NCBI GenBank assembly: GCA_026225255.1
Contig: JAMFSJ010000007.1
Span: 1 to 33,861 of the forward strand
Direction: 5' to 3'
Length of the DNA: 33,861 nt
Origin: Methylacidimicrobium fagopyrum
Lineage (GTDB): Bacteria; Verrucomicrobiota; Verrucomicrobiia; Limisphaerales; UBA11358
The notes beneath the pieces were generated by a model. It made no database searches. It was not told where the DNA came from and saw only the letters and a list, made by a program, of their open reading frames with translations. The translations under genes and the position numbers were made by a program. This document shows, in pieces, positions 8,799 through 15,809 of the stretch; position 1 is the first letter of the stretch; the number at the start of each line of letters is the position of its first letter.

Positions 8799-9287
8799 TC
8801 AAGCCGTAGTTTTTTTGCGGAAATACGTCCGGCCAATGAGATAGTCGAGCGAGAATTTGCCCGGTCCAAAAACCAATACGATGATGGCCGCGAGCATAAA
8901 TTCAAATGGCGCGGCAGTGACGAATTTATCCGGATCACTGAAGATGGCGTGGAGCGCGTCGGATTCGGCGGTGGCGTAGGCGATCCACATCGTGAAAATC
9001 AGCGGAACCGTCAACACGCGCGAACCGAGGCCGAGCAGCAGACATAAGCCGCCGAAACATTCCGTCGACCCAGCCATGATCGCATTTAGATGCGGCAGCG
9101 GAATGTGGAGATGCTCGAAAAATCCCGCCGTCCGATCCAGATTCATCAACTTACCTTTGCCGGTTTCAAAAAATTGCCAGCCCCAATACAGCCGAATCAC
9201 CAACAGCAGCGGCGATTGCAAGCAACTGATGGCTTTGACCCAGCAATTGTAAAGACTTACCAACATTCCCATTTTATTTGTGGCCAT
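8799..9287 (-). CDS. DoxX family membrane protein (BufD/GigT-type) of the bufferin operon
   Basis: DoxX proteins are small four-helix membrane proteins. In bufferin (gig/buf) operons one is regularly the last gene. The 162-aa product begins MATNKMGMLVSLYNCW at ATG 9287, 4 bp after the DUF2063 gene ends; a 27-codon upstream extension looks non-coding. Hydrophobic helices include SPLLLVIRLYWGWQFFETGKGK (the DoxX signature R-x-Y-W-G-x-x-F), CFGGLCLLLGLGSRVLTVPL and FEFMLAAIIVLVFGPGKFSLD, followed by the family's typical G-P-G-x-x-S-L-D end. Tight spacing to the preceding genes indicates co-transcription. A role in redox support or transport for peptide maturation is suspected for such partners but cannot be read from the sequence. 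Confidence 0.92.
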   Translation of the reverse strand: MATNKMGMLVSLYNCWVKAISCLQSPLLLVIRLYWGWQFFETGKGKLMNLDRTAGFFEHLHIPLPHLNAIMAGSTECFGGLCLLLGLGSRVLTVPLIFTMWIAYATAESDALHAIFSDPDKFVTAAPFEFMLAAIIVLVFGPGKFSLDYLIGRTYFRKKTTA

Positions 9288-9291
9288 AATT

Positions 9292-10212
9292 TTATTTTTC
9301 CAACCCGCAAAACCAACCCAGTGCCGCCCAGTTGGCAAACCATTTGCCGACCGTGGCGCCGAGATCACCGGAAATTTTTAAGCCGACTAATTTGGCGACC
9401 GCTTTTTCCAAAGTCGCGCCGCTTTGCATTGCCGACAACAGCACGAATTGTCCGCGCTCCAATTGCTTGTAATAAATGCCGTCTTCATAACGATGCACGG
9501 CGAGAAAATTCTTCTGCCGTTTGAGTCCGTGCGCGAGCTTGGTCTTTTTGCGGCGCTGGGTTTGTTCCATCGCGTTACTGGCTTCGCTGCGCAGACCGGA
9601 ATTTTTTTTGAGCGTGATCAGGAAATCGTCCACGACATTTTCCAACGTCAGCAACGTCAAATGCGGCTGCAACTTTAGCCGGATTTTCGCCGCCTCCACG
9701 CCCGCCAAATCTTCCAGCTTGAGCGCGGGTTTCGCTGCGTTATCGAACGCTTCGATGTGCGCCCATTCCAAGCGTGCGAGATCGAGTGCGAGTTTAGTTT
9801 TCGGTTTCGTCCAGCGCGGTTCGGCTTGCAGAAATTTTACGAGTCGCGAACCGAGATTGCGCAACGTGTAAGAACGCGACGGATATTTTGAAAGGTATTC
9901 ATCCGCCAGCCGCTCAAATTTTTGGTCGCCTAGAATCGCACGCAAGCCGCGATAATCCTCGTAAAAACAATCGCGGATGCGAAACCAGTATTGGCGATTG
10001 TAGATTTCCAACCGTTCGAATGACGTCAGCCGATCATTCGGTTTGATAAAACTTTCGGCGATTTGTTTGGTCGGGCGACCATCAATCCATTTGCGTTGCA
10101 TCACGTCACCGCGACCGAGTGGACGCATGACCGCACGCGCCATGAGCCGCTGCAACTCATGAAATTCGCGTCGCGTCTGACGCTTAAGCTTTGGTTTTGG
10201 CGGATTCAACAC
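9292..10212 (-). CDS. bufC: DUF2063 / HvfC-BufC-type partner protein
   Basis: DUF2063 proteins accompany DUF692 oxidases and are thought to bind the precursor peptide and present it to the enzyme. The N-terminal domain is clear: FHELQRLMARAVM, then LTSFERLEIYNRQYWFRIRD, FYEDYRGLRAILG and DEYLSKYPSRSYTLRNLGS, the conserved DUF2063 pattern. The C-terminal half (about 140-306) is basic and more divergent. Its end (LERGQFVLLSAMQSGATLEKAV) resembles the C-terminal wing of these partners. The start is GTG at 10212, which overlaps the end of the DUF692 gene by 29 bp, so translation is probably coupled. The 306-aa length is somewhat longer than many BufC proteins because of a Lys/Arg-rich insert around 210-235. 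Confidence 0.9.
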   Translation of the reverse strand: MLNPPKPKLKRQTRREFHELQRLMARAVMRPLGRGDVMQRKWIDGRPTKQIAESFIKPNDRLTSFERLEIYNRQYWFRIRDCFYEDYRGLRAILGDQKFERLADEYLSKYPSRSYTLRNLGSRLVKFLQAEPRWTKPKTKLALDLARLEWAHIEAFDNAAKPALKLEDLAGVEAAKIRLKLQPHLTLLTLENVVDDFLITLKKNSGLRSEASNAMEQTQRRKKTKLAHGLKRQKNFLAVHRYEDGIYYKQLERGQFVLLSAMQSGATLEKAVAKLVGLKISGDLGATVGKWFANWAALGWFCGLEK

Positions 10213-11038
10213 GTTTGAGAAATTGGTTGGCTTTTAAAGCTTCGCCGTGGACTTCGTCGAACGACGGAATCCGGTCGTCCCATTCCAGTAAGGTTGCGGT
10301 GCGGCCGGTGCGCTGGATGGCGCGTTCATAAAGTTTCCAGACCGGATCGATCACCGGATGATCGTGCGTGTCCAAAATATATTTCTGAAATTTACTGTGG
10401 CCGGCGATGTGGATCTGCGCGACGCGATCCGCCGGCACGCCGTTCACGTAATCGAGCGGATTGAAATTATGGTTCTTGGAGGAGACGTAAATATTATTCA
10501 CGTCCAAAAGAATCCCACAGTCGGCGCGCTCGACGACTTCGTTGAGAAATTCCCATTCCGTCATTTCCGAAACGTGAAACTCCGCGTAACTACTGACGTT
10601 TTCCACGCCAATCGGGACTTCGAGAAAATCGCGCGCCTCGCGGATGCGTTGCGCGGTGACCTTGGCGGCGGCGAACGTGTAAGGCATCGGCAACAAATCA
10701 TGCGTATAACGGCCGTCCACGCTGCCCCAGCAAAGGTGATCCGAGAGCCACGGTGTTTTGGTGCGCTTGACGAGCCGCTTGATTTTTTTGAGGTGGTCGC
10801 GGTTCAACTTTTCCGACGAACCAAAATACATCGAGACGCCGTGTTGGACCACGCGATATTGTTCCAGGATTTGATCGAGCACTTTCAGCGGACGCCCGCC
10901 ATCACCCATGAAATTTTCCGAGATGATCTCAAACCAATCCACCGTCGGCTTCTGCGAAAGGATGTGCTCGTAATGCGGCACACGCAGCCCGATGCCGATG
11001 CCGTAATCGGTGAAACCGTTGAAAGGATTGGCGGGCAT
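10184..11038 (-). CDS. bufB: DUF692 / MNIO family oxidative RiPP-modifying enzyme (BufB-type)
   Basis: MNIO (multinuclear non-heme iron-dependent oxidative) enzymes modify cysteines in small precursor peptides. MbnB makes methanobactin, and BufB-type members act on bufferins. The 284-aa TIM-barrel-like protein begins MPANPFNGFTDYGIGIGLRV and carries the family's metal-ligand motifs in order: WFEIISENFM, VVQHGVSMYFG, WLSDHLCWGS, GVENVSSYAEF, GILLDVNNIYVSS, AQIHIAGH, LDTHDHPV and TATLLEWDD. All the His/Glu/Asp residues expected for an iron cluster appear present. It overlaps the DUF2063 gene by 29 bp. Its likely substrate is the Cys-rich peptide encoded at 11523-11798. Confidence 0.95.
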   Translation of the reverse strand: MPANPFNGFTDYGIGIGLRVPHYEHILSQKPTVDWFEIISENFMGDGGRPLKVLDQILEQYRVVQHGVSMYFGSSEKLNRDHLKKIKRLVKRTKTPWLSDHLCWGSVDGRYTHDLLPMPYTFAAAKVTAQRIREARDFLEVPIGVENVSSYAEFHVSEMTEWEFLNEVVERADCGILLDVNNIYVSSKNHNFNPLDYVNGVPADRVAQIHIAGHSKFQKYILDTHDHPVIDPVWKLYERAIQRTGRTATLLEWDDRIPSFDEVHGEALKANQFLKRVESAKTKA

Positions 11039-11074
11039 TTTAGTTTATTAACGACTTGTTAGGCCACGGTGTAA

Positions 11075-11398
11075 TCATTTCAGATCCTGCAAAGGCGGTG
11101 GCTCGTGCAGCTCAAGCTCCCAATCTTCATATGGTGGTTCCACTTTGAAACCATGAATACAATATGCCCGCAGGTAGTCGGTCGCTCTCTTCTGTGCGTG
11201 CTGGGCATTCAAAACCTGACCGCTCTCGTCAAACTCCAAAACATTGGCGAAGATGGCGTAAACCTGCTCAATCGCACTCGGCTCTTTTCCATACATTGGA
11301 AGGTAATCAACGCCTTCGAGCATGTAATGGGTGCCGCTAGACATAAAGTATGCAAATGTCCTCAATGCACCGCTGAATGAATTGCTCACTTTTGACAT
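11075..11398 (-). CDS. Hypothetical protein of 107 aa inside the bufferin operon
   Basis: I do not recognise this family. ATG 11398 gives MSKVSNSFSGALRTFAYFMS; GTG at 11401 adds one residue. The protein is acidic, has no signal peptide or membrane segment, and contains a compact mixed pattern: GVDYLPMYGKEPSAIEQVYA, LNAQHAQKRATDYLRAYCIH, then EPPYEDWELELHEPP. It looks like a real folded cytoplasmic protein rather than a random ORF. It lies 36 bp before the DUF692 gene and about 125 bp after the precursor gene, on the same strand. It may be an extra component of the operon or an unrelated insertion. No function should be assigned. Confidence 0.7.
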   Translation of the reverse strand: MSKVSNSFSGALRTFAYFMSSGTHYMLEGVDYLPMYGKEPSAIEQVYAIFANVLEFDESGQVLNAQHAQKRATDYLRAYCIHGFKVEPPYEDWELELHEPPPLQDLK

Positions 11399-11433
11399 CA
11401 CATGTCGAGTAGCCTAACAGGAAATTATGCCGC

Positions 11434-11502
11434 CGGAGCGCCGAATATTACTCGGCAAGGAGAATCTAAAGCCCTTCGTGCCGAGCAATGCTCGGCGCTC
11501 CG
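11434..11502. repeat. Imperfect 24-bp inverted repeat (REP/BIME-like) between the precursor and the 107-aa gene
   Basis: The left arm at 11434-11457 and right arm at 11479-11502 are inverted copies with 21 of 24 positions matching, separated by 21 bp. Each arm also contains a near-palindrome of its own (for example GCCGAGCAATGCTCGGC on the right). This composite layout is typical of dispersed palindromic elements. It starts 20 bp after the stop codon of the precursor gene and has no T run. In the transcript it would form a strong hairpin immediately downstream of the precursor message. Confidence 0.8.
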
Positions 11503-11522
11503 ACAACGTTCTTACGATTATT

Positions 11523-11798
11523 TCAGGATTTGCAACTGCCCTTGGTATTGCAGCCACCTTTGCCGGTGCAACTGTTTTTACCTTTGCAACCATTGTCGCT
11601 GCCTTTGCAACCGCCCTGCCCTTTGCAACTATTTTTGCCTTGGCAATCATGCTTGCCCGTGTCCGCCGCCGGGGCATTCGCACCGGGTGAGTTCACGGAG
11701 GTATCGGTGCTCTTGGCGCAACCGCTGGTCAACATGCTGCCGGTCACGATGCCCGCCATCGCCGCGGCCACGAGAACTGTTCGTTGAGTTTTATTCAT
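11523..11798 (-). CDS. Bufferin-type (BufA2-like) Cys-rich metallophore precursor peptide
   Basis: This is a 91-aa exported peptide with a hydrophobic N-terminal signal (QRTVLVAAAMAGIVTGSMLT) and a Gly/Lys/Cys-rich core. Cysteines fall at 27, 52, 58, 64, 71, 77, 83 and 89. The core holds two copies of one unit: CQGKNSCKGQGGC (52-64) and CKGKNSCTGKGGC (71-83), then NTKGSC. The motif C-x-GKNSC-x-G-x-GGC is what I know from BufA2-type precursors encoded beside DUF692 and DUF2063 genes. Such peptides, once modified by the oxidase, bind copper in the periplasm. Cys27 follows TSG and could be a lipobox or just the signal-cleavage region. ATG 11798 has an AAGG ribosome-binding site about 10 bp upstream. 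An in-frame extension up to 11900 is not peptide-like. Confidence 0.9.
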   Translation of the reverse strand: MNKTQRTVLVAAAMAGIVTGSMLTSGCAKSTDTSVNSPGANAPAADTGKHDCQGKNSCKGQGGCKGSDNGCKGKNSCTGKGGCNTKGSCKS

Positions 11799-11869
11799 AA
11801 TTTTTGCCTTAGTTGATTTATTTGGAACCGGCGGTTCAGTGAGATGTTTTCGCCAGCTTTCAGAGATTA

Positions 11870-11894
11870 GAGACAGCATCCAGCGATTTATTCC
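11870..11894 (-). promoter_or_regulatory. Candidate ECF-sigma-type promoter of the bufferin operon
   Basis: On the minus strand GGAAT (11894-11890), followed by AAA, is separated by 15 bp from GTCTC (11874-11870). That layout resembles many extracytoplasmic-function sigma promoters (a GGAA-type -35 and a GTC-type -10). Transcription would start near 11863, giving a 5' leader of about 65 nt before ATG 11798. Known bufferin operons are often under ECF control. No ECF sigma gene lies in this window, and short motifs like these occur by chance, so this is tentative. Confidence 0.35.
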
Positions 11895-12023
11895 AGACAT
11901 TTTTTTAGGGTCCGGCGAATTGGGTCTGGGATCTGGGAAATTTCTTGGCGATTTTTGGCGGCTGATAATTGACGGCCAAAGAACACAAAAGCTTTTTCGA
12001 CCGCGTTTTCAAAAGGCTTTGGG

Positions 12024-12177
12024 CGGCACCGGCCTCCGGCCGGTGGTTTAGGGCGGCGCGCCCAAAACCGTTTGTGAGGTGAATGATTCCGGAACTGCGC
12101 GGGCCAAAAAACAACGGCCGCAACCAACGAAATCCGGCGGAACGCCGGATTTTACAGGCGAGACGCCTTTGCCACCC
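12024..12177. repeat. Dispersed palindromic repeat, copy A
   Basis: This occupies most of the gene-free stretch between the bufferin precursor (11798) and the PAP2 gene (12225); I see no gene in that 426-bp gap. It begins CGGCACCGGCCTCCGGCCGG, continues with a GGGCGGCGCGCCCAAAACCG segment, and ends with small hairpins (TCCGGCG / CGCCGGA at 12133-12149, and AGGCGAGACGCCT). The left 50 bp is closely similar to copy B at 19866-19997, and both copies have a GTGGCA-like right end in inverted orientation. It is a non-autonomous, REP- or MITE-like element by appearance. Confidence 0.75.
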
Positions 12178-12224
12178 CACTAATTCCATTTTCCAACCGC
12201 GCGATTTTCATTAAACTCCGGCCA

Positions 12225-14468
12225 ATGCATTGGCTTCAAACGCTCGACATCGCGCTGTTTCATTTCGTGAATGGCACGCTGAGCAATCCGTTTTTCGATT
12301 GGCTCATGCCGCTCATCAGCGGCGGCAACGGCGCGTTGCGCTGGTTTTCCATCGCCGCCGTCGGGCTGTTCATCTTGGCGATGACGCGGGGCGGCGCGCG
12401 CGGACGGATTTGTGCGCTGCTCATTTTGATCGTCATCGCGGCGGGCGATCCGCTCGTCGTCGGCACCATCAAACATGCCATCGCGCGACCGCGTCCCTGC
12501 GTGGGACTTTCCGAGGTTGTGGAACGCCTCGGGTGCTCCAACTCCGGCAGCATGCCTTCCGCCCACGCCGCCAACTGGTTTGCCGCCGCGACCGTGATGT
12601 TTCTTTTCTATCGGCGCAGTGCATGGTTTCTGTTTCCCATAGCCGCCGCCGTCGCTTTTTCGCGGGTCTATTGCGGCGTGCATTATCCGAGCGACGTCAC
12701 GGCGGGCGCCCTTCTTGGCACCGGCTATGCCATCGCCTTGGTGATCGCCGCGCAATCCGCGTGGAATTTTTTCGGTCGAAAATTCTTCCAGCGCTGGCAC
12801 GAACAAATGACTTCGCTCATTAATCAAGAATCCCCTACAGCGCCCGCAACGGCCATTGGCAATCAGCCATCAACAATCCACACCGCAGACACCGAATGGC
12901 TTCACCTCGGCTACGTCGTCATCGTCTTGGCATTGATCGCGCGCTGGGCTTATCTCGCCAGCGGCCTCGCCGGTTTGAGCGGCGATGAAGCGTATCAATG
13001 GCTCTGGTCAAAACATCTCGCCCTGTCGTATTTCAGCAAACCGCTCGGCATCGCGCTTTTGCAATGGACGGGCACGGCCATCGGCGGCGACACCGTTTTT
13101 GGCGTGCGCTTTTGTTCGCCGTTGCTCGCCGCGATTTTAAGTTTCATCGTGCTGCGTTTTCTCGCGCGCGAAACCAGTGCGCGCACCGCCTTCTGGGTGT
13201 TGATCATCACCTTCGCCACGCCGTTACTCGCGGCGGGTTCGATCTTGATGACCATTGATCCACCGCTCGTGCTGTGCTGGATGTGGGCGCTCATCGCCGG
13301 TTGGCGCGCGCTGAAACCGGAAGGCAAAACGCGCGACTGGCTCACCGTCGGCCTGGCGATGGGACTCGGTTTTCTCTGCAAACCCACCGCGTATTATCAA
13401 ATCATTTGCTGGATCATTTTCTTTGCATTGCAACCGTCCGCACGCATTCACCTGCGCAAATCCGGCCCGTGGCTCGCGTTGCTTATCTGCGCGCTCTGCA
13501 CCTTGCCGCCCGTGATTTGGAACGCCCAACACCATTGGATCACGCTGCATCACGTCGCGAGCAACGCTGGACTCGATCCCAACCATCACTGGCATCCGAC
13601 GTTAAAATATCTTGGCGAATTCATCGGCGGTGAACTCGGTTTACTCAATCCCATTTTTCTCGTGGCCGCGATTGGGGCCAGTATTGCTGGCTGGAAAAAG
13701 CGTCACGAAAAGCCGCTCTGGTTCTATTTATTTTGCATGGGCGCGCCCGTTTTCTACGGTCACGTTTTGTATTCGCTGCATTCGCGCATTTTGCTCAATT
13801 GGATCGCGCCCGCCGTGCCGCCGATGTTTTGTCTCATGGCCGTTTACTGGCACGAACGTCCGCTCTGCGTGAAGCCGTGGCTCATCACCGGCGTGACGCT
13901 CGGCATTATTGTTTCCGTATTCCTTTACGACAGCGATCTCACCGGCAAACTCGTGGGGAAATTGCCCGGCGACGTTGATCCTTCGCGCCGCCTCGGGCGC
14001 AGCTATCCGGAAGCCGCCGCGCTCGTCGAACGCGAACGCCAAAAATTCGATACGAACAGTTTTATCATCGCGAACGATTACGGTTCGACCGGACTTTACA
14101 GCTTTTATTCGCCCCGCGCCCGCGCCGCCGCCAGCACCCGCGAACCACTCGTCTATCGCCAATGGTCAGGCCGTCCCGACGATCAATTTTATTTCTGGCC
14201 GGAATATAATTATCTCCAAACGCGCCCAGGACAGAACGCCATCTACGTCCGCCGCGTGGAAAATTACAAACTCGAATCCGGCTGGTATTGGAAATGGTTC
14301 AAGGGCGAACGCATCGCCTATCGCGACATCCCGTCGCCCGAACCCGCGCCCGCCGAAATCGTCAACCAATTTGAAACCGTCACCAACCTCGGCATCCACG
14401 ACGTGATGGTGAAAGACGGACGCGTGCTCCAGCGCGTGCAGATTTTTGGCTGCTATAACGCGAAATGA
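12225..14468 (+). CDS. Fusion of a PAP2-family phosphatase and an ArnT/PMT-like membrane glycosyltransferase
   Basis: The 747-aa membrane protein has two enzymatic halves. Residues about 1-185 form a PAP2 lipid phosphatase with all three active-site motifs: KHAIARPRP (K-x6-R-P), PSAHAAN (PSGH-like), and SRVYCGVHYPSD (S-R-x5-H-x3-D). After a hydrophilic linker (about 190-225), residues 226-747 resemble GT83/PMT_2 glycosyltransferases that use polyprenyl-phosphate sugars. The catalytic-type acidic motif is LSGDEAYQWLWSKHLALSYF, followed by KPLGIALLQW and many membrane helices. A lipid-phosphate phosphatase joined to an undecaprenyl-phosphate-sugar-using transferase makes biochemical sense: the lipid carrier could be dephosphorylated and recycled, or the acceptor prepared. 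The substrate is unknown; lipid A or a surface glycan is plausible. The 3' end overlaps the edge of an inverted repeat. Confidence 0.92.
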   Translation: MHWLQTLDIALFHFVNGTLSNPFFDWLMPLISGGNGALRWFSIAAVGLFILAMTRGGARGRICALLILIVIAAGDPLVVGTIKHAIARPRPCVGLSEVVERLGCSNSGSMPSAHAANWFAAATVMFLFYRRSAWFLFPIAAAVAFSRVYCGVHYPSDVTAGALLGTGYAIALVIAAQSAWNFFGRKFFQRWHEQMTSLINQESPTAPATAIGNQPSTIHTADTEWLHLGYVVIVLALIARWAYLASGLAGLSGDEAYQWLWSKHLALSYFSKPLGIALLQWTGTAIGGDTVFGVRFCSPLLAAILSFIVLRFLARETSARTAFWVLIITFATPLLAAGSILMTIDPPLVLCWMWALIAGWRALKPEGKTRDWLTVGLAMGLGFLCKPTAYYQIICWIIFFALQPSARIHLRKSGPWLALLICALCTLPPVIWNAQHHWITLHHVASNAGLDPNHHWHPTLKYLGEFIGGELGLLNPIFLVAAIGASIAGWKKRHEKPLWFYLFCMGAPVFYGHVLYSLHSRILLNWIAPAVPPMFCLMAVYWHERPLCVKPWLITGVTLGIIVSVFLYDSDLTGKLVGKLPGDVDPSRRLGRSYPEAAALVERERQKFDTNSFIIANDYGSTGLYSFYSPRARAAASTREPLVYRQWSGRPDDQFYFWPEYNYLQTRPGQNAIYVRRVENYKLESGWYWKWFKGERIAYRDIPSPEPAPAEIVNQFETVTNLGIHDVMVKDGRVLQRVQIFGCYNAK

Positions 14469-14469
14469 T

Positions 14470-14618
14470 TTTTAGCCACAGATGGGCACAGATGAAACAC
14501 AGATAAAAAACTTTGACGCGAATTTCGCTAATTAAATTTGCCCAGTTTTGACTCGCGCCAATTCGTGAAACTCGCCTCAAAGGGTTTTGCTTTCATCTGT
14601 GGCCATCTGTGGCTAAAA
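14470..14618. repeat. 28-bp inverted repeat spanning the convergent gene ends
   Basis: The arm at 14470-14497 (TTTTAGCCACAGATGGGCAC followed by AGATGAAA) and the arm at 14591-14618 are inverted copies with 27 of 28 positions matching. They are separated by 93 bp. The right arm includes the rnhB stop codon (14613-14615), and the left arm begins 2 bp after the stop codon of the fusion gene. The text AGCCACAGATG-x-CACAGATGAA is a familiar dispersed repeat of environmental bacterial genomes. A shorter relative (ACCACAGATGGCCGTGGATG) occurs near 23861. It may also work as a bidirectional transcript end. Confidence 0.8.
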
Positions 14619-15266
14619 CAGCCTTGGCTCTTTCGGCTTCAGCGGCGCGAAAGTTTTACGATGGATCAGACACGCGCCGTGTTTGGCAATCGCCGCGAGA
14701 TGTTTCGCCGTGCCGTAACCTTTGTGGCCGGCAAAACCGTATTCGGGAAATTGCGCGTGATATTTCAACATCAGCCGGTCGCGCGTGACTTTGGCCAGCA
14801 CGCTCGCAGCGGCGATGGAATAGCTCCGCGCATCGCCTTTCACGATCGCCGTCTGCGGCACGCGCAAGGTTTTCACCGGCAGCCCGTCCACCAGCGCGTG
14901 CGGCGGCAGCGGATTTAATTTTGCCAGCGCAGCATTCATCGCGCGATGAGTCGCCTGCAAAATATTGATCTCATCAATCACCAAGGCATCCACCTCGGCT
15001 ATGCCAAATTCAATCTCGCCACAGCCAGTGATGAAGTGAAAAAACTGTTCGCGCTGCGTTTCGGTGAGTTGCTTGGAATCATTTAATCCAGCGAGTTCAG
15101 CGGGCAAACCCGTTTCCGCCCAACGCTTCGGTAAAATTGCCGCCGCCGCCACGACCGGCCCGGCAAGTGGCCCGCGACCCGCCTCATCCACACCTGCGAT
15201 CCGTGCGATACCTTGCAACCAAAGCGTCTGCTCAAATTCAAACGAGTTAAAAAAATTGGCAGACAT
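14613..15266 (-). CDS. rnhB: Ribonuclease HII
   Basis: RNase HII cuts RNA in RNA-DNA hybrids and removes single ribonucleotides from DNA. The product (217 aa from ATG 15266) has the signature GVDEAGRGPLAGPVVAAAAIL, with the first catalytic Asp-Glu pair. LNDSKQLTETQRE follows, then the ALVDGLPV catalytic Asp, KGDARSYSIAAASVLAKVTRDRLM and the end motif YGFAGHKGYGTAKHLAAI. The start is either TTG 15272, overlapping the upstream stop, or ATG 15266 just after it; I chose ATG. It follows a small hypothetical membrane-protein gene with essentially no gap, so the two are probably co-transcribed. Confidence 0.97.
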   Translation of the reverse strand: MSANFFNSFEFEQTLWLQGIARIAGVDEAGRGPLAGPVVAAAAILPKRWAETGLPAELAGLNDSKQLTETQREQFFHFITGCGEIEFGIAEVDALVIDEINILQATHRAMNAALAKLNPLPPHALVDGLPVKTLRVPQTAIVKGDARSYSIAAASVLAKVTRDRLMLKYHAQFPEYGFAGHKGYGTAKHLAAIAKHGACLIHRKTFAPLKPKEPRLF

Positions 15267-15268
15267 GT

Positions 15269-15676
15269 TCAAAAATGTTTCTCAATCCATTCTTTGCAAT
15301 CATAAGACCAGGAAAAACGATCTCGTAGAAAGAATTTGCTCCCGCCCTTCCCGCCCGGCCCCGTCACTTTTATTCCAAACAAAGACGGTTTGATGATCAT
15401 TTGGTTCGTAGGATTGTTTCCGCTCAACCACTGATTTTCTGATTTGAAATAAGTGCTACAGAAATTCGTTTCTTCAGATTCACACCCAACGAAAATTTTA
15501 CCATCTTTAAACATCCAAAATCCATGGCCGCACGCCATATTTGGATCATAAAAAATTCCATCCGGCGATGCGGGTTGGTAACAGGCTAAAAATACGATAA
15601 ACAAAATAACAAAGGACAAAACAATTCTGACGACTAGACGTTTTCTTTGCCAGAAAGTTTGTTGACTATCGACCAT
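15269..15676 (-). CDS. Hypothetical small membrane-anchored protein
   Basis: This is a 135-aa product of unknown function starting at ATG 15676 (MVDSQQTFWQRKRL). One N-terminal membrane segment (VVRIVLSFVILFIVFLACY) is followed by an extracytoplasmic domain with five cysteines. Recognisable pieces are MACGHGFWMFKDGKIFVGC, FCSTYFKSENQWL and a C-terminal FSWSYDCKEWIEKHF. The paired cysteines suggest disulfides outside the membrane. Its base composition is A+T-richer than most neighbours, as for the membrane protein at 32638-33144. It ends at the start of rnhB. I do not recognise a family. Confidence 0.75.
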   Translation of the reverse strand: MVDSQQTFWQRKRLVVRIVLSFVILFIVFLACYQPASPDGIFYDPNMACGHGFWMFKDGKIFVGCESEETNFCSTYFKSENQWLSGNNPTNQMIIKPSLFGIKVTGPGGKGGSKFFLRDRFSWSYDCKEWIEKHF

Positions 15677-15809
15677 AATCAAAATCTACCGCTTTCTAAA
15701 AAATTGTCGTGTATAATTTTATACGTAAGGCGGCTCAATTTAAATATTGGCATGATGGCAAACCACAACATTTCTTTGCATCGCGCGAAAATGCTTTTAC
15801 ATTTCCGGC

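Noticed and set aside
11523..11660. Periodic TTTGCAAC-like DNA considered as a tandem repeat or short CRISPR-like array
   Set aside because: The period comes from coding for the repeated Cys-Gly-Lys units of the precursor peptide; there are no equal-length repeats with distinct spacers.
12230..12823. A 197-codon frame overlapping the PAP2 domain
   Set aside because: It is very Arg/His-rich, in another frame of a domain whose three active-site motifs are intact.
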